Shown here in pieces: positions 1 to 5,650 of a DNA stretch of 11,888 nt. Positions within the stretch are counted from its first letter, which is position 1. Each line of letters begins with the position of its first letter. The translations under genes and the position numbers were made by a program. The notes below the pieces were generated by a model. The model made no database searches, had not been told where the DNA came from, and saw only the letters and a list, made by a program, of their open reading frames with translations. Source of the stretch: an uncultured Lachnospiraceae bacterium (GTDB taxonomy: Bacteria > Bacillota > Clostridia > Lachnospirales > Lachnospiraceae); NCBI GenBank assembly GCA_937891165.1, contig CALAEX010000055.1, positions 1 through 11,888 on the forward strand, given 5' to 3'.

Positions 1-275
1 AGCAGGAAATTTTAGAAGAAGCACAAGCTCTTGCAAAGAAAATTGAAGAAGGAAGTATTGTATTAAAAATCAAAGGTGGAGAAGGTGGTCGTACGTTTGG
101 TTCTGTATCTACAAAGGAAATTGTAGGAGCATTAAAAGAGCAGTTAAAAGTAGAAATAGATAAAAAGAAATTGCAATTAGCAGAGCCAATTCGTAATTTT
201 GGCACGTATCATGTACCAGTACGTCTTCATCAGAAAGTAACTGCTGAAGTAACGGTGAAAGTAGAACAGGCATAA
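1..275 (+). CDS. rplI: 50S ribosomal protein L9, C-terminal part (cut by window start)
   Basis: Reading from base 3, about 90 codons remain before TAA at 273-275. The visible part starts QEILEEAQALAKKIEEG and continues through GGEGGRTFGSVSTKEI, the characteristic start of the C-terminal rRNA-binding domain of L9, and then through EPIRNFGTYHVPVRLH to the end. L9 is usually near 148 residues, so roughly the first 55-60 residues (the N-terminal domain and part of the connecting helix) lie upstream. L9 binds 23S rRNA near the base of the L1 stalk and spans the subunit surface. It is followed after 29 bases by dnaB, the standard order in Firmicutes, and the two are probably co-transcribed since no terminator is visible between them. 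Confidence 0.96.
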   Translation, partial: QEILEEAQALAKKIEEGSIVLKIKGGEGGRTFGSVSTKEIVGALKEQLKVEIDKKKLQLAEPIRNFGTYHVPVRLHQKVTAEVTVKVEQA

Positions 276-304
276 GTGGAAAGAGGCTATTGGAGAAGGA
301 ATCA

Positions 305-1642
305 ATGGAAGAAGCTTTAATTAAGAAAGTGCAGCCGCACAGTAAAGAAGCCGAACAAGCAGTAATTGGTTCTATGATTATGGATAAGGATGCTATTTTA
401 ATAGCATCTGAATTACTACATGGAGAAGACTTTTATATTCCACAGTATGGTATTTTATTTGATACGATGGTAGAACTTTATCAAGAAGGAAAACCAGCGG
501 AATACGTTACGATTTTAACTAAGTTAGAGGAAAAAGGAATCTCTCCAGAAATTTGTGGCATGGAAGTATTTCGTGATGCTACAGATGCTGTTTCTACTTC
601 TGCACATATTAAATATTATACACAGATTGTAGCAGAAAAAGCATTGGCTAGAAAATTGATTAAGGTTTCTGAAGGAATTGCGAATGCGTGTTATCAAAGT
701 AAAGAGCCAATGGATGTAATTTTAGAGGAAACCGAAAAGCAAATATTTCATATTGTGCAAAAGAGAGGTGCTGGGGACTATGAAGATATTCGTCAAGTAG
801 TGCTTCGTACGTTAAAGATAATTGAAATGGCTGCCAAAAGTTCAGGAAGAATTACAGGAATTGCAACAGGATTTACTGATTTAGATTATAAAATGGCAGG
901 GTTACAAAAGTCGGATTTGATTTTAATTGCGGCAAGACCTTCAATGGGAAAAACGGCTTTTGTATTGAATCTTGCAGAATATATTGCATTACATTCTCGC
1001 GTAACAACTGTGATTTTTAGTTTGGAAATGTCAAAAGAACAGTTAGTAAATCGTTTGCTCGCTATGAACTCTCGAGTTAATTCTCAAAATATTAGAACAG
1101 GAGATTTAAAAGATTCCGAGTGGGCAGATTTGATGGAAAGTGCGAGAAATATTGGGGAGTCTAACTTAGTAATTGATGACACTCCAGGTATTACCATTTC
1201 TGAATTACGTTCGAAATGTCGAAAGTTAAAGTTAGAGAAAAATTTAGGAGTTGTCATTATTGACTACTTACAGTTGATGAATGGTAGTGGAAAGACAGAG
1301 TCTAGACAACAGGAAATTTCTGAAATTTCTCGTTCTTTAAAAGCATTAGCAAGAGAGATTGATTGCCCTGTGGTGGCATTATCTCAGTTAAGCCGAGCAG
1401 TAGAACAACGACCAGATAAACGACCAATGTTGTCTGACCTTAGAGAATCTGGTGCAATTGAGCAAGATGCCGATGTTGTTATGTTTATTTATCGAGATGA
1501 ATATTACCATAAAGATACAGAAGAACCAGGAGTTACTGAAATTATTATTGGAAAGCAAAGAAATGGTCCTACGGGAACAGTAAAATTGAAATGGATGGGT
1601 GAAATTCAAAAGTTTGGGAATTTACAAATTCAAGAGAAATAA
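305..1642 (+). CDS. dnaB: Replicative DNA helicase DnaB
   Basis: Hexameric 5'-3' helicase that unwinds DNA at the replication fork and recruits primase. The N-terminal helical domain (about residues 8-110, starting VQPHSKEAEQAVIGSMI) is followed by a linker and a RecA-like ATPase. Walker A is ARPSMGKT (residues 210-217), Walker B is VVIIDYLQL with D320, and the late motif DLRESGAIEQDADVVMFIYR is present. No intein or frameshift is seen. I place the start at ATG 305, giving 445 residues: GGAGAAGG at 292-299 lies five bases upstream, and the protein then begins MEEALIKKVQPHS, the usual start in related bacteria. An in-frame TTG at 290 would give five more residues but is only three bases from its AGAGG. 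It is the second gene of an rplI-dnaB unit. Confidence 0.97.
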   Translation: MEEALIKKVQPHSKEAEQAVIGSMIMDKDAILIASELLHGEDFYIPQYGILFDTMVELYQEGKPAEYVTILTKLEEKGISPEICGMEVFRDATDAVSTSAHIKYYTQIVAEKALARKLIKVSEGIANACYQSKEPMDVILEETEKQIFHIVQKRGAGDYEDIRQVVLRTLKIIEMAAKSSGRITGIATGFTDLDYKMAGLQKSDLILIAARPSMGKTAFVLNLAEYIALHSRVTTVIFSLEMSKEQLVNRLLAMNSRVNSQNIRTGDLKDSEWADLMESARNIGESNLVIDDTPGITISELRSKCRKLKLEKNLGVVIIDYLQLMNGSGKTESRQQEISEISRSLKALAREIDCPVVALSQLSRAVEQRPDKRPMLSDLRESGAIEQDADVVMFIYRDEYYHKDTEEPGVTEIIIGKQRNGPTGTVKLKWMGEIQKFGNLQIQEK

Positions 1643-1659
1643 AAAGTACCATAGTTTTT

Positions 1660-1756
1660 GTAAGTCTACTCTATTTGGTATCTTTTAGGACACGCTTTCG
1701 CTCGTAGCGAAAGTTTCTAAACGGTCCTTGCCAGATACCAAATAGAGTGTGGCTAC
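1660..1756. repeat. Large three-tier inverted-repeat / stem-loop element downstream of dnaB
   Basis: A perfect 16-bp inverted repeat (1668-1683 with 1733-1748, arm ACTCTATTTGGTATCT) encloses AGGAC/GTCCT (1687-1691 with 1724-1728), and inside that a hairpin CTTTCGCT-CGT-AGCGAAAG (1695-1713). The outer stem can be extended with G-U pairs and two bulges out to about 1660 and 1756. The structure begins 18 bases after the dnaB stop. It may end the dnaB transcript, since a weak T-rich run GTTTTATTT follows, or it may be a mobile-type palindromic repeat or a structured RNA. No protein is encoded. The pairing is seen directly; the function is unknown. Confidence 0.7.
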
Positions 1757-1782
1757 GTTTTATTTCAAGTGAATAGTAATAC

Positions 1783-1810
1783 AATACCACAGGAAGAGTG
1801 GTATTTTTTT
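1783..1810 (+). terminator. Rho-independent terminator
   Basis: AATACCAC (1783-1790) pairs perfectly with GTGGTATT (1798-1805) across a 7-base loop and runs straight into a T-tract ending at 1810. It probably ends the rplI-dnaB transcript, and a separate promoter follows before the next gene. Confidence 0.8.
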
Positions 1811-1876
1811 ATGCGAAAAATTGAGTGGGGAAACATATTTTGTCGAGAGGAAAGTGAGTGGAACGGAAATGTTTAC

Positions 1877-1905
1877 TTGAGAACTGGTAAAATATGGTTT
1901 ATTAT
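1877..1905 (+). promoter_or_regulatory. SigA-type promoter for the coiled-coil gene
   Basis: TTGAGA (1877-1882), a 17-base spacer and TATTAT (1900-1905) form a good vegetative promoter. The predicted transcript starts near 1912, with a leader of about 30 bases to ATG 1942. A TTTTGTCGAGA sequence at 1838-1848, one mismatch from the TTTTGTCGAAA form of a Spo0A box, lies about 30 bases upstream of the -35. No other structure is clear between the terminator and this promoter. Confidence 0.65.
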
Positions 1906-1941
1906 AAAAGGGAAAGAAATTTGTGAAAGGAGTGAGATAAA

Positions 1942-2382
1942 ATGGAATGTCAATTGGCACTTGACCAAGTAAAACAACTACAACAAGAGGGCTTCTCTGA
2001 GGCGATGATAAAACAGTTATTGCCAAAATTAGAACAGGTATCTGCCCTAAAGGAAGAAGACAGGCAAGAGTTGAGGAAACGCATGGAGCAGTTATTACCA
2101 GAGGTACAAAACAATCGGACAAGTCCCGTGGTAAAAGAGGGAAATAGTTTTGGTGGAGCACTTACCGAGTTGTTAAGTCAGAATAATCAGGTGTTATTGG
2201 AAAAAATGGATGAAAGAATTTCTACTAGAATTTTAAAAGAAATGAATTTTTTATTTCGAGAGAGGGAAAACTTAGAAGAAGAAAGATATCGAAAGTTGGA
2301 TAGAACTATTAGGGATTGTCAAGTTACTAGACAGCGTTTTTCTTTGGAAGAGGAAAGAAAAAAGAGATTTTGGCAAAGGTAA
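1942..2382 (+). CDS. Hypothetical charged coiled-coil protein, 146 residues
   Basis: I do not recognise this protein with certainty. The start is well supported: AAGGAG at 1927-1932 is nine bases upstream of ATG 1942, and a promoter precedes it. It is strongly charged, with no signal peptide or membrane segment. Residues 5-53 are a helix-forming region rich in Gln, Leu and Glu (LALDQVKQLQQEGFSEAMIKQLLP). A less ordered linker (about 55-68) and a long helical C-terminus (75-146) follow. The tail EERYRKLDRTIRDCQVTRQ...KKRFWQR resembles the C-terminal tails of some small Firmicute MerR-like or plasmid-type regulators (pattern ERD-xx-L-xx-IR-x-QxxR), but no DNA-binding helix-turn-helix is convincing here. 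It is a single-gene unit between terminators. Its role is unknown. Confidence 0.8.
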   Translation: MECQLALDQVKQLQQEGFSEAMIKQLLPKLEQVSALKEEDRQELRKRMEQLLPEVQNNRTSPVVKEGNSFGGALTELLSQNNQVLLEKMDERISTRILKEMNFLFRERENLEEERYRKLDRTIRDCQVTRQRFSLEEERKKRFWQR

Positions 2383-2443
2383 AGTCATAACAAGTGCCAA
2401 AGAAATAAGTGTATGGGAACTGTGTGAATTGCTGTGAGAACAT

Positions 2444-2481
2444 AAAAAAAGCAGCGGAAGTGAGTTTCCACTGCTTTTTTT
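2444..2481. terminator. Bidirectional intrinsic terminator
   Basis: GCAGCGGAA (2451-2459) pairs with TTCCACTGC (2466-2474) with one C-A mismatch and a 6-base loop. It is flanked by A7 on the left (2444-2450) and T7 on the right (2475-2481), so it can stop transcription both of the + strand coiled-coil gene and of the convergent ferredoxin gene, whose stop is 18-20 bases away. Confidence 0.88.
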
Positions 2482-2499
2482 GTGTACATTGGGATAAAA

Positions 2500-2667
2500 T
2501 TAGCCTTCGATAGCGCCTGTTGGACAAGCTGCTGCGCATGCACCACAGTCTAAGCATGCATCTGCATCGATTTCGTAATGAGCTGCTCCTTCAGAAATAG
2601 CGTTAACTGGGCATTCAGCTGCACAAGAGCCACAGCTTACACAAGCGTCAGTAATAGTATGTGCCAT
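2500..2667 (-). CDS. Small 2[4Fe-4S] ferredoxin, 55 residues
   Basis: Minus-strand ORF from ATG (2667-2665) to TAA (2502-2500), beginning MAHTITDACVSCGSCAAECP and ending PTGAIEG. It holds two canonical CxxCxxCxxxCP motifs: Cys 9, 12, 15, 19 and Cys 38, 41, 44, 48. This is the classical clostridial-type low-potential electron carrier with two cubane clusters, soluble in the cytoplasm. It would serve partners such as pyruvate:ferredoxin oxidoreductase, hydrogenase or Rnf. Length and spacing are normal for the family. AGGAGG (2681-2676) stands eight bases before the ATG and a good promoter is upstream, so high expression is likely. It is divergent from a DUF1858 gene with Cys-x-x-Cys. Confidence 0.97.
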   Translation of the reverse strand: MAHTITDACVSCGSCAAECPVNAISEGAAHYEIDADACLDCGACAAACPTGAIEG

Positions 2668-2705
2668 AATAGTGTCCTCCTTTTAATATTTTTAAAGCTG
2701 ATACT

Positions 2706-2734
2706 ATTCTAATATAAAATTGGATAAAATACAA
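2706..2734 (-). promoter_or_regulatory. SigA-type promoter of the ferredoxin gene
   Basis: On the minus strand, TTGTAT (2734-2729), a 17-base spacer and TAGAAT (2711-2706) give a promoter with a leader of about 30 bases before the ferredoxin ATG. It stands back to back with the promoter of the divergent DUF1858 gene. Confidence 0.7.
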
Positions 2735-2750
2735 GTAGTAAAATATTCTC

Positions 2751-2779
2751 TTGACTGGATTGTATTATGTAGATATAAT
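2751..2779 (+). promoter_or_regulatory. SigA-type promoter of the DUF1858 gene
   Basis: TTGACT (2751-2756), a 17-base spacer and a consensus TATAAT (2774-2779) form a near-ideal vegetative promoter. The -35 is 16 bp from the -35 of the divergent ferredoxin promoter. Confidence 0.85.
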
Positions 2780-2828
2780 AAAAACGGTTTAGGATTAGAA
2801 AAACGGTAAGAAATAGGAGGAAAATGTG

Positions 2829-3029
2829 ATGAGTGTAACAAAGGAAATGACAATCGGTGAGGTAATTCAAGTAGACCAAAATATTATTGGTATTTTAATG
2901 GCTTTTGGAATGCATTGTATTGGTTGTCCATCTGCACAAGGAGAATCTTTAGAGGAAGCTTGTTTAGTACATGGTCTTCCAGTGGAAGATTTAGTAAGTA
3001 AGATTAATGAGTATTTAAGCAATAAGTAA
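2829..3029 (+). CDS. DUF1858 family small redox-type protein (CIGC motif)
   Basis: A 66-residue protein starting MSVTKEMTIGEVIQVDQNII. The motif MHCIGCPSAQGESLEEAC with Cys30-x-x-Cys33 and the tail VEDLVSKINEYL are typical of DUF1858, a small domain named in some databases as the hybrid-cluster-protein-associated disulfide redox domain. Its biochemical role is not firmly established; a thiol/disulfide or metal-related redox role is inferred from the conserved cysteine pair. I choose ATG 2829 because AGGAGG (2815-2820) is eight bases upstream; GTG 2826 and the out-of-frame ATG 2824 are too close to it. It is transcribed divergently from the ferredoxin gene and convergently with mecA. Confidence 0.9.
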   Translation: MSVTKEMTIGEVIQVDQNIIGILMAFGMHCIGCPSAQGESLEEACLVHGLPVEDLVSKINEYLSNK

Positions 3030-3035
3030 AAAATT

Positions 3036-3103
3036 GAAAAACCTCTCTATTTGCAAATATTACTTGTAAAAAACAAAGTGATATGGCGATAGAGAGGTTT
3101 TTC
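3036..3103. terminator. Bidirectional long-stem terminator between DUF1858 and mecA
   Basis: GAAAAACCTCTCTAT (3036-3050) pairs perfectly over 15 bp with ATAGAGAGGTTTTTC (3089-3103). The arms end in an A-run on one side and a T-run on the other, so it works in both directions. The 38-base loop is long for an intrinsic terminator and can hold a minor ACTTGT/ACAAAGT pairing. The right arm abuts the mecA stop codon at 3106-3104. Confidence 0.82.
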
Positions 3104-3859
3104 TTATAATTCTGCTAATGTTCGAATAGCATTATTTTCTAAAACAAGTCTGAAGTGTTCTGCAAAGTAAGAGAGTGTGCCATTTTCATTCACAATAGGA
3201 GTAGCATACTCTGTAAGAACATTACAAATACGATTAAATTCTTCTGCTGAGTGGTCTGATATATAAAGGACTAAATAATAGTGACCATCCGATTCGTCTT
3301 TATATAAAGTATTTCTTCCTAGATAATAAGGATAAATCTTGTCAGAAAGTGTAATAACAGCACGTAATGTTGGAAAAGAAAAAATTCTACAATAGTCTGC
3401 AATGGCTTCTGGAGTTTCTGGTGCTTCTATAATATCTTCTGTTGATGAAGTATCTTCTAATATTTTACGGTCTTTGTTTAAAAGAGCACCTAAATGTCCA
3501 AAGCATTCTAAGATTTCATCTGCAACAGAAGAAGCAATCGAAGAAATGCTATCTTCATTAGAAGATTCTCGAAAAGAAGAAAAGTTAGAAAAGCGAGTAT
3601 CTAACTCATCGGGGTCTTCTACTTTGGTTACTATTAGAACAAGACAATCTCCAGAAACGGGGATAGCTTCTATCATAAGAGGGATGTCTTCTGCTTCAAA
3701 ACCACATTCATAAGATGCTTGCGTTATAAGTTCATGAAATAATTCTTTGGCTTTTTCTGAACCGTAAGCAAGTTCACTGATTTTTAAATCGCGGTCGGCA
3801 AGGTCCTGTTTGTTAAGCGTACAACGAATTTGGGTTTCACTGATTTTTTCGATTTTCAT
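3104..3859 (-). CDS. mecA: Adaptor protein MecA
   Basis: A 251-residue MecA-family adaptor, which delivers substrates (ComK in Bacillus) to the ClpC-ClpP protease and promotes ClpC hexamer assembly. The N-terminal substrate-binding domain opens MKIEKISETQIRCTLNKQDLADRDLKISELAYGSEKA and continues through YECGFEAEDIPLMIEAIPVSGDCLVLIVTKVEDPDELDTRFS (to about residue 92). An acidic, serine-rich linker (about 93-150) follows, then the ClpC-binding domain (about 158-251) containing IFSFPTLRAVI and a YYLVLYISDHSAEEFNRICNVLTEYA segment. Length is normal. The ATG (3859-3857) is fixed by homology and by an in-frame TAA two codons upstream. The AGGAGG (3880-3875) is 15 bases away, longer than usual. Which targets it serves here cannot be told. 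Confidence 0.93.
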   Translation of the reverse strand: MKIEKISETQIRCTLNKQDLADRDLKISELAYGSEKAKELFHELITQASYECGFEAEDIPLMIEAIPVSGDCLVLIVTKVEDPDELDTRFSNFSSFRESSNEDSISSIASSVADEILECFGHLGALLNKDRKILEDTSSTEDIIEAPETPEAIADYCRIFSFPTLRAVITLSDKIYPYYLGRNTLYKDESDGHYYLVLYISDHSAEEFNRICNVLTEYATPIVNENGTLSYFAEHFRLVLENNAIRTLAEL

Positions 3860-3899
3860 AAATTATTTTTCTTGCCTCCTTTAAATTATAGGTACAGAA

Positions 3900-3928
3900 A
3901 GTATAATTGATATTTGAAGTAAAGTCAA
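3900..3928 (-). promoter_or_regulatory. SigA-type promoter of mecA
   Basis: On the minus strand, TTGACT (3928-3923), a 17-base spacer and TATACT (3905-3900) give a near-consensus promoter with a leader of about 35 bases to the mecA ATG. The rest of the 286-base gap up to the kinase gene shows AT-rich DNA and one further promoter, with no gene I can support. Confidence 0.82.
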
Positions 3929-4066
3929 TATAAGATATTATTTTTCCTTATAATTGAGTTAAAAAGTAAGAAAAGGTGCATAAATAAAGGAAAGTTGAAA
4001 AAAATATTCGTCAATGTGTACAAAAATAGGGGTTATTTTTTCTACATAGTTTGAAGTGAAAAGTGC

Positions 4067-4095
4067 TTGAAGTTTATAAAAATGGGCGGTATAAT
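4067..4095 (+). promoter_or_regulatory. SigA-type promoter of the kinase gene
   Basis: TTGAAG (4067-4072), a 17-base spacer and consensus TATAAT (4090-4095) precede the kinase gene with a leader of about 44 bases. The heptamer TTGAAGT occurs twice, at 4051-4057 and 4067-4073, 16 bases apart; the second copy contains the -35 box. Confidence 0.75.
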
Positions 4096-4145
4096 AAAAA
4101 CACAAAGTCAGCAGTACATTCTTCGTAAGATAAAGAAAGGAGATT

Positions 4146-5438
4146 ATGTTACCAAAAGAATTATTGGAAAAATACACCGTGTTACAATTGCTTCATCATG
4201 GAATAGGAGGAGATGTTTGGTTAGTAGAGCATATTGGATTAGGTAGTAAACGAGTATTAAAATCTATTGAAAAATCACATCCTCAATATGAAATATTAGC
4301 AGGAGAAGCAAAATTATTACAACAATGTCAACATTCTTCTATCCCTATCATATACGATATTTTAGAATTTGATACACAAACTTATATTGTAGAGGAGTTT
4401 ATTGAGGGAGAAAATTTAAAACAATACATTCTAAAGAAAAATCATCTTTCTGATTCTTTACTTCTTCATTTTTCCATTCAATTATGTGAAATATTACAAT
4501 TTCTTCATCATCCATCCAGAGCCATTTTACATCTAGATTTAAAACCAGAAAATATTTTAGTATCGAATCATCAGTTGAAGCTTATCGATTTTGGCAGTGC
4601 CATATGTCAAAATAATCAAAAAAAAGAAGTGTTTATTTTTGGAACACCAAGGTTTTGTGCACCGGAGATGAAACAGGCAGGGATATTGTCAGAGAAGACA
4701 GATATCTATTGCCTTGGTAGGTGTATGGAGTATATGCTTATGTTTACTCCAAAGGTAGTAAAAGGGTATCGTAAAGTGGTAGAGAAATGTTTGAGAAAAC
4801 AGAAAATAGAGTATAGTTCTGTAGAAGAAATTAAACAGGATTTAGAAAAACTAGGGAAAAGAAAACGCTTGGAAAAATCAAAAGAGACATGGTATGCAGT
4901 TACAGGAGTGCTTTCAGAATATGACAGTAGTTTATTTGCCTTGCAATTGGCTACTTGGTTATCTTGTCATTATAAGAAACCTGTATTGTATTTAGATTGT
5001 ACAAGAGAAAATGTATTAGAAATGTTGCAGAGTTTTCAAGTAGAAGAACAGACGAAAGCATATGGCTTTGTATTGGAACAGGAGGGCATTACCATAGCAA
5101 AAAGAGTAGCACCACAAGAAATCAAAGGATGGCGAGGTCGTGGATATGAGTATATTGTCTGTGATTTTGGGAAACAGAGTTCAAATATTTCAGAATGTGC
5201 CTTTTCTACTTGTTTTTTGGTTGGTGCGATTACAAAGTGGACAATAGAACAATGGAAAAGGGAAGTAGCTTTATTGCCAACATTGCAAAAAATAGGAATT
5301 GCCTTAATCGGTGGAGAAAAAACACTGGCTCAGGAAGTTTTTGGAGAACGGTGCTGTATTCAAAACATATCCACTTATTTTGTTCCGTTCCAATTATCAA
5401 AATTATTTAGTAGACAAGTAAGATGTTTACTAAAGTAA
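4146..5438 (+). CDS. Ser/Thr protein kinase with a C-terminal degenerate ATPase-like region, 430 residues
   Basis: The N-terminal part (about 10-235) is a Hanks-type kinase. It has a glycine-loop variant HHGIGGDVW (17-25), the VLK lysine K39, a probable helix-C Glu54, the catalytic loop HLDLKPENIL (D131, K133, N136) in place of HRD, DFG at 148-150, GTPRFCAPEM (166-175) and TDIYCLG (D186). Catalytic residues are present, so activity is likely. No transmembrane or PASTA domain is seen, so it differs from PrkC/StkP. Residues about 248-430 start YAVTGVLSEYDSSLFALQLATWLS...KKPVLYLD, then YEYIVCDFG (335-342). This follows the layout of a MinD/ParA-type ATPase, but the P-loop lysine is missing. The start ATG 4146 has AAGGAG only three bases upstream. 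The gene is a single unit convergent with the ABC genes. Its substrate is unknown. Confidence 0.88.
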   Translation: MLPKELLEKYTVLQLLHHGIGGDVWLVEHIGLGSKRVLKSIEKSHPQYEILAGEAKLLQQCQHSSIPIIYDILEFDTQTYIVEEFIEGENLKQYILKKNHLSDSLLLHFSIQLCEILQFLHHPSRAILHLDLKPENILVSNHQLKLIDFGSAICQNNQKKEVFIFGTPRFCAPEMKQAGILSEKTDIYCLGRCMEYMLMFTPKVVKGYRKVVEKCLRKQKIEYSSVEEIKQDLEKLGKRKRLEKSKETWYAVTGVLSEYDSSLFALQLATWLSCHYKKPVLYLDCTRENVLEMLQSFQVEEQTKAYGFVLEQEGITIAKRVAPQEIKGWRGRGYEYIVCDFGKQSSNISECAFSTCFLVGAITKWTIEQWKREVALLPTLQKIGIALIGGEKTLAQEVFGERCCIQNISTYFVPFQLSKLFSRQVRCLLK

Positions 5439-5516
5439 CAGTAACCTGTTGCAGTTTCAGAAGGAGAGAAAACTCGTCACACCTTATCCAATGAAAAAAG
5501 CAAAAGGTACAGCAAA

Positions 5517-5572
5517 AGAAAGAGAGAAGAAATCTTCAGCCGCTAAAAAAGAGTCAATTCTTCTCTCTTTCT
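5517..5572 (-). terminator. Long purine/pyrimidine hairpin, likely terminator of the ABC exporter operon
   Basis: AGAAAGAGAGAAGAA (5517-5531) pairs perfectly over 15 bp with TTCTTCTCTCTTTCT (5558-5572); the loop is 26 bases. Read on the minus strand the stem is followed by TTTGC, a short T-run, which fits the end of the exporter operon better than the end of the + strand kinase gene. The whole 5439-5650 gap holds this hairpin, a weaker AATACTG/CAGTATT pairing (5590-5596 with 5615-5621) and no gene I can support. Confidence 0.5.
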
Positions 5573-5650
5573 AAAAATAAGTGAATAGTAATACTGTCAT
5601 TCAAATAAAAAAAGCAGTATTAGAAATAGAATAGATAATATAGAAAAAAA

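Noticed and set aside
290..304. TTG 290 as the dnaB start
   Set aside because: Its AGAGG is only three bases away, while ATG 305 has GGAGAAGG at a good distance and gives the usual N-terminus.
1769..1972. 67-codon reading frame on the + strand overlapping the coiled-coil gene
   Set aside because: It begins at a GTG without a ribosome site, runs through the terminator and promoter, and overlaps the start of a better-supported gene.
1760..2161. 133-codon minus-strand frame opposite the coiled-coil gene
   Set aside because: Antisense shadow of a well-supported gene, with no ribosome site or family resemblance.
4051..4073. TTGAAGT repeated 16 bases apart before the kinase gene as an operator
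   Set aside because: Seven-base repeats in AT-rich DNA are expected by chance, and one copy is simply the -35 box.
3959..4177. 72-codon minus-strand frame upstream of the kinase gene
   Set aside because: Runs through the kinase promoter and start; rich in Phe, Tyr and Leu from AT-rich DNA, with no ribosome site seen.
5195..5410. 71-codon + strand frame inside the kinase gene
   Set aside because: Shadow in another frame of the kinase C-terminal region.
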